Shown: positions 1 to 8,730, numbered from the stretch's first letter. The stretch is 34,926 nucleotides of DNA from Corallococcus exercitus (GCF_003611585.1 NZ_RAVW01000039.1:1-34926); one strand, 5' to 3'. Translations and numbers: made by a program. The notes: a model not told the origin generated them from the letters alone.

Positions 1-463
1 ACCCCTCTCCGCCGTCTCCGGGCGTCGAGGACTTGAGCACGGTGACGTGGGCCACGCGGGTCGCGGCGGGGGCATGGCCGGTGAGAGACTCCACGCGGGT
101 GCCCAGCTGCTTGAGCAGCCCTTCGGCCTGCTCCGGTTCGCGGTTGGCCGCGACGGCGCGCACCTGGGCCGTGAGCGTGTCCGCGGCGTTGAGCAGCAGG
201 TCCACCAGGTCCCGGTCCAGGAGCTTGCGGTCCTGCCGCACCGCGTCCACCAGGTCCTCCACCCGGTGCGCCAGCATCGCGATGGGCTCGAAGCCCATGG
301 ACGACGCCATGCCCTTCACCGAGTGGGCGTGCCGGAACATCGAGTCCACGGTGCTGGCGGTGGCCTCGCGCTCCAGCGCCACGAGGTCCCGCCCGAGCGC
401 CTCCAAGTGCTCGGTGGCCTCCGAGATGAAGAGGCCCAGGTACCGGGACATGTCCATCGTCAT
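1..463 (-). CDS. cheA: CheA-type chemotaxis histidine kinase, N-terminal part (cut by window edge)
   Basis: The first 154 residues are visible and the rest lies beyond base 1. They form an Hpt (P1) domain: a helical bundle with the phosphorylatable histidine at about residue 47 in the motif HSVKG, preceded by MFRHA. In this family the histidine takes phosphate from the kinase domain and passes it to CheY-type receivers. The region after about residue 110 looks like the linker towards P2/dimerisation. The ATG at 463-461 is preceded by GGAGGT at 8-nt spacing, which fixes the start. It lies 67 nt downstream of the CheY gene and is probably the last visible member of the MCP-CheW-CheY-CheA operon. 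If the locus is Dif-like (inference) this would be the DifE equivalent. Confidence 0.9.
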   Translation of the reverse strand, partial: MTMDMSRYLGLFISEATEHLEALGRDLVALEREATASTVDSMFRHAHSVKGMASSMGFEPIAMLAHRVEDLVDAVRQDRKLLDRDLVDLLLNAADTLTAQVRAVAANREPEQAEGLLKQLGTRVESLTGHAPAATRVAHVTVLKSSTPGDGGEG

Positions 464-530
464 GAGCCGGCACCTCCTTCAGGCGGACGGGACCGCGACC
501 CGGGCGGGCGCGGCCCCCTTTCGCGCCGCT

Positions 531-899
531 TCAGGCCTCGCCCAGCACCTTCTTCACGACCGCCAGCACGTCCTCCGCCCGGAACGGCTTGACGATGAAG
601 TCCGAGGCACCCGCCTCGATGGCCTCCATCACCAGGCTCTCCTGTCCGAGCGCCGAGCACATGATGACGACCGCGCTGCTGTCGGCCTTGATGATTTCCC
701 GCGTCGCTTCGATGCCGCTCTTGAAGGGCATCACGATGTCCATCGTCGTGAGGTCCGGCTTCAACTCCTTGAACTTCTCCACGGCCTCCAGGCCGTTGGC
801 CGCCTCACCGACGACCTCGAACCCTCCAGACGCAAAGATGTCCTTGATCATGTTGCGCATGAAGATGGCGTCGTCGACGACCAGCACCCGCTTAGCCAT
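531..899 (-). CDS. cheY: CheY-like single-domain response regulator
   Basis: This is a stand-alone receiver domain of 122 residues, the usual CheY length, with no output domain. The acidic pocket is D9-D10, the phospho-acceptor is D54 (motif MDIVMP), the switch Ser is S82 and the conserved Lys is K104 (VKPF). It is expected to be phosphorylated by the CheA encoded just downstream and to act by protein contact. Purine-rich GGAGGCGGAG lies upstream of the ATG at 899. It sits 71 nt after the CheW gene. All catalytic residues are present, so it should be phosphorylatable. Whether it is a true output protein or a phosphate sink (as reported for DifD in Myxococcus) cannot be read from sequence. Confidence 0.95.
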   Translation of the reverse strand: MAKRVLVVDDAIFMRNMIKDIFASGGFEVVGEAANGLEAVEKFKELKPDLTTMDIVMPFKSGIEATREIIKADSSAVVIMCSALGQESLVMEAIEAGASDFIVKPFRAEDVLAVVKKVLGEA

Positions 900-970
900 G
901 TGAAGAACTCCGCCTCCGTTTCAGGCCTAGAGGGAGCGCACCCTATCACCGGCCGTTTCCGGGGGGCTAC

Positions 971-1393
971 TCACTTGGAGGGAGTGAACAAGGCAACGAC
1001 CGCCGCATCAAGTCCTTCCGGATCCAGCACGGTCACTCCCAGACCGCCCAGGCGGGCAACGCCGCGAACCGCGGGCATGACCTTGCCCGGGGCCGCGCTC
1101 ACGCGCTCCACCGCCTCGATGCCATCCACATCCGTCACCAGGAGGCCCAAATCCCTGCGACCCCGGTCCAGTAGCACGACACGGCACAGGGGGGTGGGAC
1201 CTTCTGGCAGGTGCAGGAGCTGCCGCAGCTCCACCACCGTCACCACCCGGCCGCGCAGGTTCATCACGCCGGTGATGGCGGGCGGGGCGCGGGGCACCCG
1301 CGTGTAGCGCTCCGGGGGCACGACGACCTCCCGGACGGCCGACAAGGGCAACCCGTAGCGTTCCTTCTCGACCCGGAAGATGACGTGCCGCAC
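971..1393 (-). CDS. cheW: CheW-like adaptor protein
   Basis: A 140-residue single CheW domain, which links chemoreceptor tips to CheA in the cytoplasmic array. The N-terminal strand pattern (VIFRVEKERYGLPLS, then VREVV) and the central MNLRGRVVTVVELRQLL segment are characteristic of the CheW fold. The start is a GTG at 1393 and I see no strong ribosome-binding site. Upstream in-frame codons contain no ATG, so GTG is the best choice. It lies 57 nt after the MCP gene, in the same operon. In the Myxococcus dif locus I recall an extra gene (difB) between the MCP and CheW genes; there is no room for one here. Confidence 0.92.
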   Translation of the reverse strand: MRHVIFRVEKERYGLPLSAVREVVVPPERYTRVPRAPPAITGVMNLRGRVVTVVELRQLLHLPEGPTPLCRVVLLDRGRRDLGLLVTDVDGIEAVERVSAAPGKVMPAVRGVARLGGLGVTVLDPEGLDAAVVALFTPSK

Positions 1394-1450
1394 GGAAGAA
1401 GGCCCTTGTACCGGAAGGCGGCTTACAGCGGGGGGGACGGACGGGGGCGC

Positions 1451-2824
1451 TCAGGGCCCCAGGCGGAAGCTGCGCACCACGCTCTGCAGCTCCACGGAGA
1501 GGTTGGTCAGCTCGCTCGCCAGCGACGTCATCCGCGACACCGCGGCCGTCTGCTCCTGGATGACGGCCTGGATGGCCTCCGTGGAGCTGGCGTTGTTCTT
1601 CGCCACGAGCTTGATCTCCTCGATGGCCTTCACCATCTCCTCGCTGCCCTTCATCTGCTCGCGGGTGCTGTCGGAGATGAGCGTCACCTTCTCCGCGCCC
1701 TTGCGCGCGGTGTCGGTGATGGCCCCCATGGAGCGCATGATGTCGGTGAGGTCCTCACGGCCCTCCGCCAGCTCCGCGATGCCTTCCTTCATGGCGCTCA
1801 CGACGGAGGTGGACTGGCCGGAGATGTCGCGCGCCAGGCGCGAAATCTGCTCCGCGGAGCGGCCCGCGCTCTCCGCCAGCTTGCGCACCTCATCCGCCAC
1901 CACCGCGAAGCCGCGGCCGTACTCGCCCGCGCGCGCCGCCTCGATGGTGGCGTTGAGGGCCAGGAGGTTCGTCTGCTGCGCCACCTGGGTGATGGCGTCG
2001 ACGATCTTCGAAATCTCCTGCGTCTTCTCGCCGAAGGCGAACACCTGCTGGCTGGCGGACTCGATGCGGTTGAAGACCTTCTTCACCTTGTCGCCCGCGA
2101 GCCGCGCCGCCTTGGAGCCGTCCTCCGCGCTGCTGCTGGTCTCCGCGGACGTGCGGGCCGCGTCCAGCGCGCTCGCCGCCGTGCGCTGGATGCTGCCGGC
2201 CATCTCCGTGATGACCTTGGAAGCCTGGGACACCAGCTGGGACTGGGTCTCCGCGCCGCTGGCGATCTTCTCCATCGACGAGCCCACTTCCTCCGTGGAC
2301 CCGTTGACGTTCTCCGCGCTGCGCTGAAGGTCGATGGCGGTGTCCGCCACGCTCTTGGCGGTGTCCTGAATCTTGCCCACCAGCTCGCGCAGGTTCTCCT
2401 GCATGCGGGAGATGGCGCCCGTCAGCTCGTCGATTTCATCGCGGGTGCTGTGCACCTCCGCGGCCACGGGCTTGGACAAATCTCCCTGGGAGATTTCGAA
2501 GGCGGAGCGGCTGAGCACCTTCACGCGGGTGACGCGCGCCAGCAGGGACGGCAGGTACGCCGCGCCGCCGAAGGTGAGGAGCACGCCCACGCCCACGCGG
2601 ATGATGAAGGCCCAGCGGCCCCAGGACGCGTCGAAGAGGCTCTCCGTGCAGAGCAGCCACGTGCCCAGCAGCAGGCCCAGGAGGATGTAGCCGGTGGTGA
2701 TCTTCCGGTGCAGGGACTGCTCGCGGACCACCTTGGGGCCCTCGACGGCGCGCAGCAGTCGCTGCACCGGCTCGCGTCGGGGGGTGAGGCCAGAGGAGGG
2801 GTCGTCGCGAAGGGGGCGGCGCAC
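1451..2824 (-). CDS. Methyl-accepting chemotaxis protein without a periplasmic sensor domain
   Basis: A 457-residue chemoreceptor. After about 40 basic residues come two hydrophobic segments (about 44-64 and 72-96) separated by only about 7 residues, so there is essentially no periplasmic ligand domain. A HAMP-like region follows (about 97-150), then a long coiled-coil signalling domain with the conserved hairpin tip around 283-318 ([19 protein letters not shown], then ADEVRKLA). It should nucleate the CheW/CheA complex encoded downstream. The architecture matches what is described for DifA of Myxococcus xanthus. The start is GTG at 2824. It lies 64 nt after thiL on the same strand, so read-through from thiL is possible. 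The input signal is unknown; it may be sensed in the membrane or through a partner protein. Confidence 0.93.
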   Translation of the reverse strand: MRRPLRDDPSSGLTPRREPVQRLLRAVEGPKVVREQSLHRKITTGYILLGLLLGTWLLCTESLFDASWGRWAFIIRVGVGVLLTFGGAAYLPSLLARVTRVKVLSRSAFEISQGDLSKPVAAEVHSTRDEIDELTGAISRMQENLRELVGKIQDTAKSVADTAIDLQRSAENVNGSTEEVGSSMEKIASGAETQSQLVSQASKVITEMAGSIQRTAASALDAARTSAETSSSAEDGSKAARLAGDKVKKVFNRIESASQQVFAFGEKTQEISKIVDAITQVAQQTNLLALNATIEAARAGEYGRGFAVVADEVRKLAESAGRSAEQISRLARDISGQSTSVVSAMKEGIAELAEGREDLTDIMRSMGAITDTARKGAEKVTLISDSTREQMKGSEEMVKAIEEIKLVAKNNASSTEAIQAVIQEQTAAVSRMTSLASELTNLSVELQSVVRSFRLGP

Positions 2825-2888
2825 GGAGTGCTTTCAGCGGGAGGGGCGGAAAACAGCCCTGGGGTTTAGCCTTGCTCTCCGGTACGGG

Positions 2889-3851
2889 TCAATCATCCGG
2901 CTGGATCTGCCTGCCTGACCGGGCGAAGTGATCGAATCCCGCGGGCGGGGTCAGAAGGCGCCCCCCTGCGTCGCGAACCCGCAACGCCCTCTCCCGGGTG
3001 AGCGCGCCGATGCGCGTCACCTGCTGCCCGGCGCGAGCACACGCCCGCTCGAACGCCTGCATGCGTGAAGGTGGGACGGCGAGCAGCAGCTCGTAGTCCT
3101 CCCCTCCCCGCAGGGCCCCCTCCGGCCCCAGCGCCGAGCGCACCGCGGGCGACAGGGGCAGCCGGTCCAGCTCCAGCTCCACGCCCACCCGGGACGCGGC
3201 GCACAGGTGCCCCAGGTCCTGGGCCAGCCCGTCCGACACGTCCATGCCGGCGGAGGCGAAGCGCGCGGCCAGCTGTCCCAGGGCGATGCGGGGCTGGGGG
3301 CGGCGCTGGCGCTTCACGGCCGCGCCCCGGCGGACCCCGGCCTGGAGGTGCTGGAGGCCCAGGCGCGCGTCGCCCAGCGTGCCGGAGACATAGAGCCCGT
3401 CCCCGGGCCTGCCGCCCGCGCGGGTGAGGGGCGGCCGGGACAGCTCCCCGGTGACGGTGAGGGTGACGGACACCTCGCGCGCGGAGGTGAAGTTGCCGCC
3501 CACGAGCATGATGCGGTGCTCCTTCGCGAGCGCGGCCATGCCCCGGCCCAGCGCGGACAGCTCGCGGACCGGGAAGTCCCCAGGCAGCGCGAGCGCGCAG
3601 ACGAACCAGCGCGGCGTGGCGCCCATGGCGGCCAGGTCCGACAGGTTCACCGCGAGCGCCTTGTGGCCGATGTCGGCGGCGGAGAACGTGGCGCGGGTGA
3701 AGTGCACGTCCTCCACCACGGCGTCGGTGGTGACGCACAGCGCGCCCTTCATGGGTGCGAGCACGGCGCAATCGTCCCCCGGCCCCACCGGCACCCGCGC
3801 GCGCGGGAAGCAGGCAAGGAAGCGTTGGATGAGGTCGAACTCGCCGGGCAT
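2889..3851 (-). CDS. thiL: Thiamine-monophosphate kinase
   Basis: ThiL phosphorylates thiamine monophosphate with ATP to give thiamine pyrophosphate in the cytoplasm. The 320-residue length is typical. Family signatures are visible: MPGEFDLI at the N terminus, GDDCAV near residue 25, TDAVVEDVHF, NLSDLAAMGA, the VGGN loop, MDVSDGLAQDLGHL and GGEDYELLLAV. These belong to the PurM/ThiL fold, whose Asp residues bind Mg-ATP. The reading frame stays open upstream to about 4892, but that part runs antisense to the channel gene and has no ThiL homology. The ATG at 3851 fits the family N terminus, although its ribosome-binding site is weak. It is divergent from the channel gene across 139 nt. No other thiamine genes are nearby. 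Confidence 0.93.
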   Translation of the reverse strand: MPGEFDLIQRFLACFPRARVPVGPGDDCAVLAPMKGALCVTTDAVVEDVHFTRATFSAADIGHKALAVNLSDLAAMGATPRWFVCALALPGDFPVRELSALGRGMAALAKEHRIMLVGGNFTSAREVSVTLTVTGELSRPPLTRAGGRPGDGLYVSGTLGDARLGLQHLQAGVRRGAAVKRQRRPQPRIALGQLAARFASAGMDVSDGLAQDLGHLCAASRVGVELELDRLPLSPAVRSALGPEGALRGGEDYELLLAVPPSRMQAFERACARAGQQVTRIGALTRERALRVRDAGGRLLTPPAGFDHFARSGRQIQPDD

Positions 3852-3990
3852 GGAGGGCGAGAGAGACCACGCTCGCGCCCGGTGACGCAATGCTGACCAG
3901 CGAACCGGCGGGCGGGAGCGGGCCCCATTGCGTTGACGGTGTCGGACGGTGCAGGCATAGGACAAGGGAGTGCCCTCCTCCGTCACACCC

Positions 3991-5106
3991 ATGGACCTGC
4001 GCCGCCGGCTGGTGACGGAAGCGCTGGGGTGCGCGCTGCTGGTGGTGGCGCTGGAGGGGTCGCACCACGTCGCGGAGCACCTGGGCGCGAGCGCCACCGA
4101 GGGACGCCTCTTCATGTCCCTGTCATGCGGCGCGGTGCTGGCGTGCCTCCTGTGGGTGCTCCGGCCGCTGTCGGGCGCGCACCTGAACCCCGCGCTCACC
4201 TTCGCGGACGCGCTGGGGGACCGGACGCCCTGGCGCGAGGTGCCGCTGTACGCGCTGGCGCAGCTGTCCGGCAGCCTGGTGGGGCGGCTCGTCGCGCACC
4301 GCATGTGCAACGAACCGCTGCTGCTCACCTCGAAGCTGCCCGCGGCGGACGGGGCCCGGTTCCTCACGGAGATGGTGGCGACGTTCGGGCTGCTGGTGGT
4401 GGTGCGGGGCTGCGTGCGCACGCGTCCGTCGGCGATGCCGCTGGCCATCGCGGGGTACGTGGCCGCGACGGTGTGGTTCACGGACTCGCGCTCGCTGGCG
4501 AACCCGGCGCTGGTGCTGGCGCGCGCGGCCAGTGCCCACATGGGCGTGATGAGCCCGTGGGAGGTGGAGTCCTTCATCGCGGCGCAGCTGCTGGGCGCGG
4601 CGCTGGCGGTGTTCCTCTTCCGGTGGCTGCTCGGCGGCACGCCCCGGCCCGTGGCCACGGCCGTGGAGACGGTCGTCTTCGAGTGCGCGGAGGCAGGGCC
4701 CGCGCACCTGGCCGCCGCCCTCTTCAACACGCTGGCGCACCCGGACCGGGCCCGCGCGGTGGTGTCGCCGCCTCCGGGCTCCGGCCTGGATGACGGGCCG
4801 CCGCTGGCGGTGGCGGCGCTGATGCGCGAGGCGAACCTGCGCGCCGCGCCCGCGCGCGACCGGAACGTGCCCGCGTCGCACAACGTCCTCATCGACGTCG
4901 CGGGTCAGGCCCCAGGCATGGACGCACGCGTGCGCGAGCGCTGGTCGCTGCCCGCGCTGTCGCTGAAGGACGAGGCCGGGGCGAAGGCGCTGCAGGCGGC
5001 GCTGCGGCCCAAGCTGCACCAGCTGCTCGCGCGACGAGGCTGGGAGCGGCTGCACGTCGTCAGCGGCGGCGGCCCCGCCCCGGAAGGCCCTCGCGCCCTC
5101 ACCTGA
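3991..5106 (+). CDS. Aquaporin/MIP channel fused to a degenerate arsenate-reductase (LMW phosphatase) domain
   Basis: Residues about 1-215 (371-aa form) are a major intrinsic protein channel with both pore motifs: SGAHLNPALTF (first NPA, about 66-68) and a second NPA at about 171-173 followed by LVLAR. The remaining about 140 residues align by eye with the LMW-phosphatase-type arsenate reductase. VVFECAEAG...LAAALFNTLA matches the P-loop and first helix, and HNVLIDVAGQAPG...RERWSLPALS matches the distal part. The catalytic signature is broken: after the P-loop cysteine (about C232) the required Arg is Ala and the following Ser is His, and the C-terminal Cys pair and DP-loop Asp are absent. 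Channel-ArsC fusions active in arsenate resistance are known in actinobacteria, but this copy looks enzymatically dead. The start is ATG 3991; GTG 3970 (7 residues longer) is the alternative. Confidence 0.85.
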   Translation: MDLRRRLVTEALGCALLVVALEGSHHVAEHLGASATEGRLFMSLSCGAVLACLLWVLRPLSGAHLNPALTFADALGDRTPWREVPLYALAQLSGSLVGRLVAHRMCNEPLLLTSKLPAADGARFLTEMVATFGLLVVVRGCVRTRPSAMPLAIAGYVAATVWFTDSRSLANPALVLARAASAHMGVMSPWEVESFIAAQLLGAALAVFLFRWLLGGTPRPVATAVETVVFECAEAGPAHLAAALFNTLAHPDRARAVVSPPPGSGLDDGPPLAVAALMREANLRAAPARDRNVPASHNVLIDVAGQAPGMDARVRERWSLPALSLKDEAGAKALQAALRPKLHQLLARRGWERLHVVSGGGPAPEGPRALT

Positions 5107-5183
5107 CGCGAGCCCGCGTGACGGGATGCGGCGTTGACGTCCGCGCGACAGGCGAGCATGACGGTCCGAGAGAGGGTTTCACC

Positions 5184-6515
5184 ATGATGGAAGGGCTTCC
5201 CCCCGTCGTCTCCTGGCCGCCGCTGCAGACGCTGATGCGGCTGACGCTCGCGCTCGCGGTGGGCCTGTTCGTCGGGCTGGAGCGCGAGTGGCGGGGCAAG
5301 GAGGCCGGCCTGCGCACGTTCGGCTTCGCGGCGCTCCTGGGCGGCATGGGCGGCCTCCTGGGCCCGAACTTCGCCCTGCTCAGCCTCGCGCTGCTGGGCG
5401 TGCTGCTGTGCTTCCTCAACTGGCAGTCCCTGCGCGCCAACGGCGGCGCGGAGCTGACCACGTCCGCCGCGCTGCTCGTCACGGGCTTCACCGGCGTGCT
5501 CTGCGGCCTGGGCCATACCGTGACGCCCGCGGCCGTGGGCGTGACGACGGCGGGCCTGCTCGCGTGGAAGGAGCGGCTGGCCACCTTCAGCCATAAAATC
5601 ACCGCCGAGGAGCTGAGAAGCGCCATCCTCCTGGCCATCCTCGCCTTCGCCATCTACCCGGTGCTGCCCTCGCAGCCGGTGGACCCGTGGGGCCTCATCG
5701 AGCCGCGCGCCGCGTGGGTGACGGTCATCCTCATCGCGGCCATCGGCTTCGTGAACTACCTGCTGTGGAAGGTGTTCGGCACGCACGGCGTGGAGGTCAC
5801 CGGGTTCCTGGGCGGGCTCGTCAACAGCACCGTCACCGTGGCGGAGCTGGCCAACCGCGTGCGCGAGACGTCCGGGCGCCTGCTCGACGTGGCCTACCGG
5901 GGCGTGATGCTGGCCACCGCCGCCATGGCGCTGCGCAATGCCGTCTTGCTGGGACTGCTCTCCTTCCGGGCGCTGGTGGACTCCGCCATCCCGCTGGTCC
6001 TCATCCTCCTGTCCAGCACGGGCCTGGCGCTGATGCGCTCGCGCACGGAGGTCGCGCCCGGCGCCGAGCCGCCCGCCCTGCCCCTCAAGTCGCCCTTCTC
6101 GCTGCCGTCCGCGCTGAAGTTCGGCCTCATCTTCCTGGCGCTCCAGGTCGTGGGCACCGTGGGCCAGACGCTGCTGGGCCGCTGGGGCTTCTACGCGGTG
6201 AGCGCGCTGGGCGGGCTGGTGTCCAGCGCGTCCGCGGTGGCGTCCGCCGCGTCGCTGTGCGCCAACGGCACCATCTCCCCCACGACGGCCGGGGTGGGCG
6301 CCATCATCGCGTCACTGGCCAGCGCCGCCATCAACTTCATCCTCGTGGCGCGCGTGTCCGAGCAGCGCTCGCTCACGCTGCGCCTGGGCCGGGCGCTGGG
6401 CGTCGTGATGCTGCTGGGGCTCGCGGGCGCGCTCGTGCAGACGCGCCTGCCCACGTTCCTTCCGAATGGTCCGGGAGGGCCGGGGCTCCTCAAGCCCCAC
6501 GACCCCGAGCACTAG
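5184..6515 (+). CDS. MgtC/SapB-family membrane protein with DUF4010 domain
   Basis: A 443-residue, very hydrophobic protein with about a dozen predicted membrane segments. The N-terminal about 130 residues carry the MgtC/SapB signature (LALAVGLFVGLEREWRGKE, then AGLRTFGFAALLGG). The rest matches the DUF4010 arrangement, including VEVTGFLGGLVNSTVTVAELA and the C-terminal LGGLVSSASAVASAASL. MgtC-like proteins are linked to Mg2+ limitation and membrane-potential or ATP-synthase control in other bacteria; for MgtC-DUF4010 proteins the role is unknown. The ATG at 5184 has AGAGGG 7 nt upstream, which is preferred over an in-frame start at 5118. The stop codon overlaps the stop of the convergent histidine-kinase gene by sharing the palindrome CTAG. 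Confidence 0.88.
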   Translation: MMEGLPPVVSWPPLQTLMRLTLALAVGLFVGLEREWRGKEAGLRTFGFAALLGGMGGLLGPNFALLSLALLGVLLCFLNWQSLRANGGAELTTSAALLVTGFTGVLCGLGHTVTPAAVGVTTAGLLAWKERLATFSHKITAEELRSAILLAILAFAIYPVLPSQPVDPWGLIEPRAAWVTVILIAAIGFVNYLLWKVFGTHGVEVTGFLGGLVNSTVTVAELANRVRETSGRLLDVAYRGVMLATAAMALRNAVLLGLLSFRALVDSAIPLVLILLSSTGLALMRSRTEVAPGAEPPALPLKSPFSLPSALKFGLIFLALQVVGTVGQTLLGRWGFYAVSALGGLVSSASAVASAASLCANGTISPTTAGVGAIIASLASAAINFILVARVSEQRSLTLRLGRALGVVMLLGLAGALVQTRLPTFLPNGPGGPGLLKPHDPEH

Positions 6516-8008
6516 AAGCGGTCCGGCTCCGGCATGGGCGGCGCGGCGCTCAGTCCCCGGTCCTGCATGGGCGGGTGCAGCGGCAGCTGGACGATGAAGC
6601 GCGAGCCGTGGCCGAACTCGCTCTCCACGCGCACCCGGCCGCCGTGGCCCTCCACCAGGCTCTTCACGATGGCCAGGCCCAGCCCCGCGCCGCCGAACTC
6701 GCGCGTGGAGCTGCCGTCCACCTGGTAGAAGCTCTGGAAGATGCGCTCGAACTCCTCGGCGCGGATGCCCACGCCGGTGTCCTCCACGCTGATGCGGTAG
6801 CCGGGCACGCCCAGCTCCTGCTGCATCGCCGCGTCCGACAGCGTCACCTTCACCCGGCCGCCCGCGGGCGTGAACTTCACCGCGTTGGCCAGCAGGTTCA
6901 CCACCACCTGGCGCAGCTTGTCCAAATCCCCCGCCAGCCTGGGCTGCGGCGTGTGCGGCAGCCGCACCTCCAGCTCCAGGCCCTTGCGCTGCGCCTGCGG
7001 CAGCACGCTGGAGACCGCCGTCTGGATGACGTAGCCGGGGTCCACCGGCGCCATGGACAGGCGCAGGCGGCCCGCTTCAATCTGGCTCAGGTCCAGCAGC
7101 GAGGAGATCATCGAGAGGAGCGTCTCGCCCTTCTCCACGATGGTGCGCACGTACTGGAGCTGCTCCGGGTTGAGCGGCCCCGCCAGCCCCTCCGCCATCA
7201 TCTCCGAGTACCCGAGGATGGACGCGAGCGGCGTGCGCAGCTCGTGGCTCACCGTGCCCAGGAAGGTGGACTTCAGCCGGTCCAGCTCCTTGAGCCGCGC
7301 GTTCGCCTGGAGCAGCCGCGCGTTCTGCGCCTCCAGCTCGCGGTGCACCTCCAGCGTGGACTCCAGATGCAGGTGCGTGGCCAGGTACGCCTTCTGCCCG
7401 CTGGCGACGAGCGCGCCCAGCACCTGGCCGAAGTGGCCCAGCACCTGTGCGGCGGTGCGCTCGGGTACGCGGCGCACGCGGCCCAACAGCTCCTGCGCGC
7501 GCTCCAGGTCCAGCCCCTGGATGCCGGTGAGCGTCTCCGGGAAGTCCGTCAGCTCCTCCGGCGTGAAGGGCCCCAGGATGACCCGGCCCAGCAGGTCGCC
7601 GTCCCAGCGCACCGGCATCACCACGTAGCGCAGGCCGGTGAAGCAGGTGAGCGCGATGAGGCCCGCGGCCTCGGACACGTCGCCGTCCGCCACGCGCCCG
7701 CCGGCCTCCGGCAGCACGGGGCCGTCCTTCACCCGGCCCACCATGGCGGTGCACGCGTGGCGGCCATCCGGGAAGGAGAAGACGTAGGCGCAGAAGTCGC
7801 CGTGGCCCACCTTCACGTCCGCCAGCTTGTTGCCGCGCGTGTCCAGCACCTTGATGCCCACGCGGTACAGGTCGCTGAAGCCCTTCACCACCTCCGTGAA
7901 GGACGGCAGGTCCAGCAGGTCCCCCAGCGACAGGCGCCGCTGGAGCGCGGACTCGCGCCGGGGCGCGCTCGCGGTGTTCCGGGGTCCTCCGCCTGGCGCT
8001 CCGCTCAT
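6512..8008 (-). CDS. Sensor histidine kinase with N-terminal PocR-like ligand domain
   Basis: A soluble 498-residue kinase without membrane helices. Residues about 30-150 resemble the PocR sensor domain: GDFCAYVF with C73, GRHAC with C86, then C122-x2-GLRYVVMPV and the GRVILGPF end. The spaced cysteines suggest metal, redox or small-molecule sensing (inference). A coiled coil (about 205-245) leads to the HisKA H-box VSHELRTPLASILGYSE with phospho-acceptor H255. The HATPase domain follows, with its N-box around NLLANAVKFTPAGG, then DTGVGI and GAGLGLAIVKSLVEGHGG. All kinase boxes are intact. No response-regulator gene is adjacent. The ATG (8008) overlaps the GTPase stop as ATGA, with GGGAGGG upstream, so translation is probably coupled to the GTPase. 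Confidence 0.92.
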   Translation of the reverse strand: MSGAPGGGPRNTASAPRRESALQRRLSLGDLLDLPSFTEVVKGFSDLYRVGIKVLDTRGNKLADVKVGHGDFCAYVFSFPDGRHACTAMVGRVKDGPVLPEAGGRVADGDVSEAAGLIALTCFTGLRYVVMPVRWDGDLLGRVILGPFTPEELTDFPETLTGIQGLDLERAQELLGRVRRVPERTAAQVLGHFGQVLGALVASGQKAYLATHLHLESTLEVHRELEAQNARLLQANARLKELDRLKSTFLGTVSHELRTPLASILGYSEMMAEGLAGPLNPEQLQYVRTIVEKGETLLSMISSLLDLSQIEAGRLRLSMAPVDPGYVIQTAVSSVLPQAQRKGLELEVRLPHTPQPRLAGDLDKLRQVVVNLLANAVKFTPAGGRVKVTLSDAAMQQELGVPGYRISVEDTGVGIRAEEFERIFQSFYQVDGSSTREFGGAGLGLAIVKSLVEGHGGRVRVESEFGHGSRFIVQLPLHPPMQDRGLSAAPPMPEPDRF

Positions 8009-8730
8009 GGCGCCCTCCCGCTCTCCCTGCCGCCGGGAATGGAGCCGGGCCCGTAGCGCCCCTCCAGCTCCGTGCCGCTCAGGTCGATGTGACGGAAGAT
8101 CTGCCCCAGGAACTCCTCTTCGCTGAGGCCCACGTTGCGCGACAGCTGCGCGCGGCCCTCCAGCGCACGCCAGGCCGTCTGCACCACGGCGTGGAAGGTC
8201 TCCACCACGCCCTCGCCTCGCACGGCGACGGAGCCCACCACCGGCTGACTGCCCCGGCGCTGCACCTCCGCCAGCTCCGCGTCCGTCAGGCTGTCCGGCA
8301 GGTCGCGCTTGTTGAACTGGATGACCACCGGCACCTGCGTGGGGTCCAGCTCCATCTCGCGCAGGTTCTCCTGCAGGTTGCGCCAGTAGTTGTTGTTCTC
8401 CTGGGCCGCGTTGCGGCGGCTGTCCGCGATGAAGACCACCGCGTCCGCGCCCTGGAGCACCACCCGCCGCGTGGCGTTGTGGATGACCTGACCGGGCACG
8501 GTGAAGAGCTTCACCTTCACCTTGAAGCCCGTGGAGGTGGAGAAGAAGACGGGCAGCAGGTCGAAGAAGAGCGTCCGGTCGTCGTGGGTGTCCACCGACA
8601 GGAGGCGCCCTCGCACGTCCGGCCGCGCTCGCGCGTGCAGCTTGCGCAAGTTCGTCGTCTTCCCGCTCAACCCGGGGCCGTAATAGACGATCTTGAGCGT
8701 CAGCTCGCGCTGGGCGTGGTTGAGTTGCAA
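8005..8730 (-). CDS. MglA-like Ras-superfamily small GTPase
   Basis: A 241-residue cytoplasmic GTPase closely resembling MglA, the polarity switch of Myxococcus motility. KIVYYGPGLSGKTTNL (P-loop, K24-T25), TLFFDLLP, TVPGQV (switch II, Q81) and FNKRDLP (G4, N140-D143) are all near-identical in pattern to MglA. It has about 45 extra C-terminal residues. An in-frame TAA 13 codons upstream leaves TTG at 8730 as the only reasonable start, and the resulting N terminus aligns with that of MglA. It overlaps the downstream kinase gene by 4 nt. From memory, in M. xanthus a similar GTPase, SofG, lies next to two PilT paralogues, and the same arrangement occurs here. Orthology is inferred. No MglB-type GAP gene is nearby. 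Confidence 0.93.
   Translation of the reverse strand: MQLNHAQRELTLKIVYYGPGLSGKTTNLRKLHARARPDVRGRLLSVDTHDDRTLFFDLLPVFFSTSTGFKVKVKLFTVPGQVIHNATRRVVLQGADAVVFIADSRRNAAQENNNYWRNLQENLREMELDPTQVPVVIQFNKRDLPDSLTDAELAEVQRRGSQPVVGSVAVRGEGVVETFHAVVQTAWRALEGRAQLSRNVGLSEEEFLGQIFRHIDLSGTELEGRYGPGSIPGGRESGRAP

Noticed and set aside
3852-4892. Upstream extension of the thiL frame.
   Set aside because: It is antisense to the channel gene and has no ThiL similarity. MPGEFDLI at 3851 is the family N terminus.
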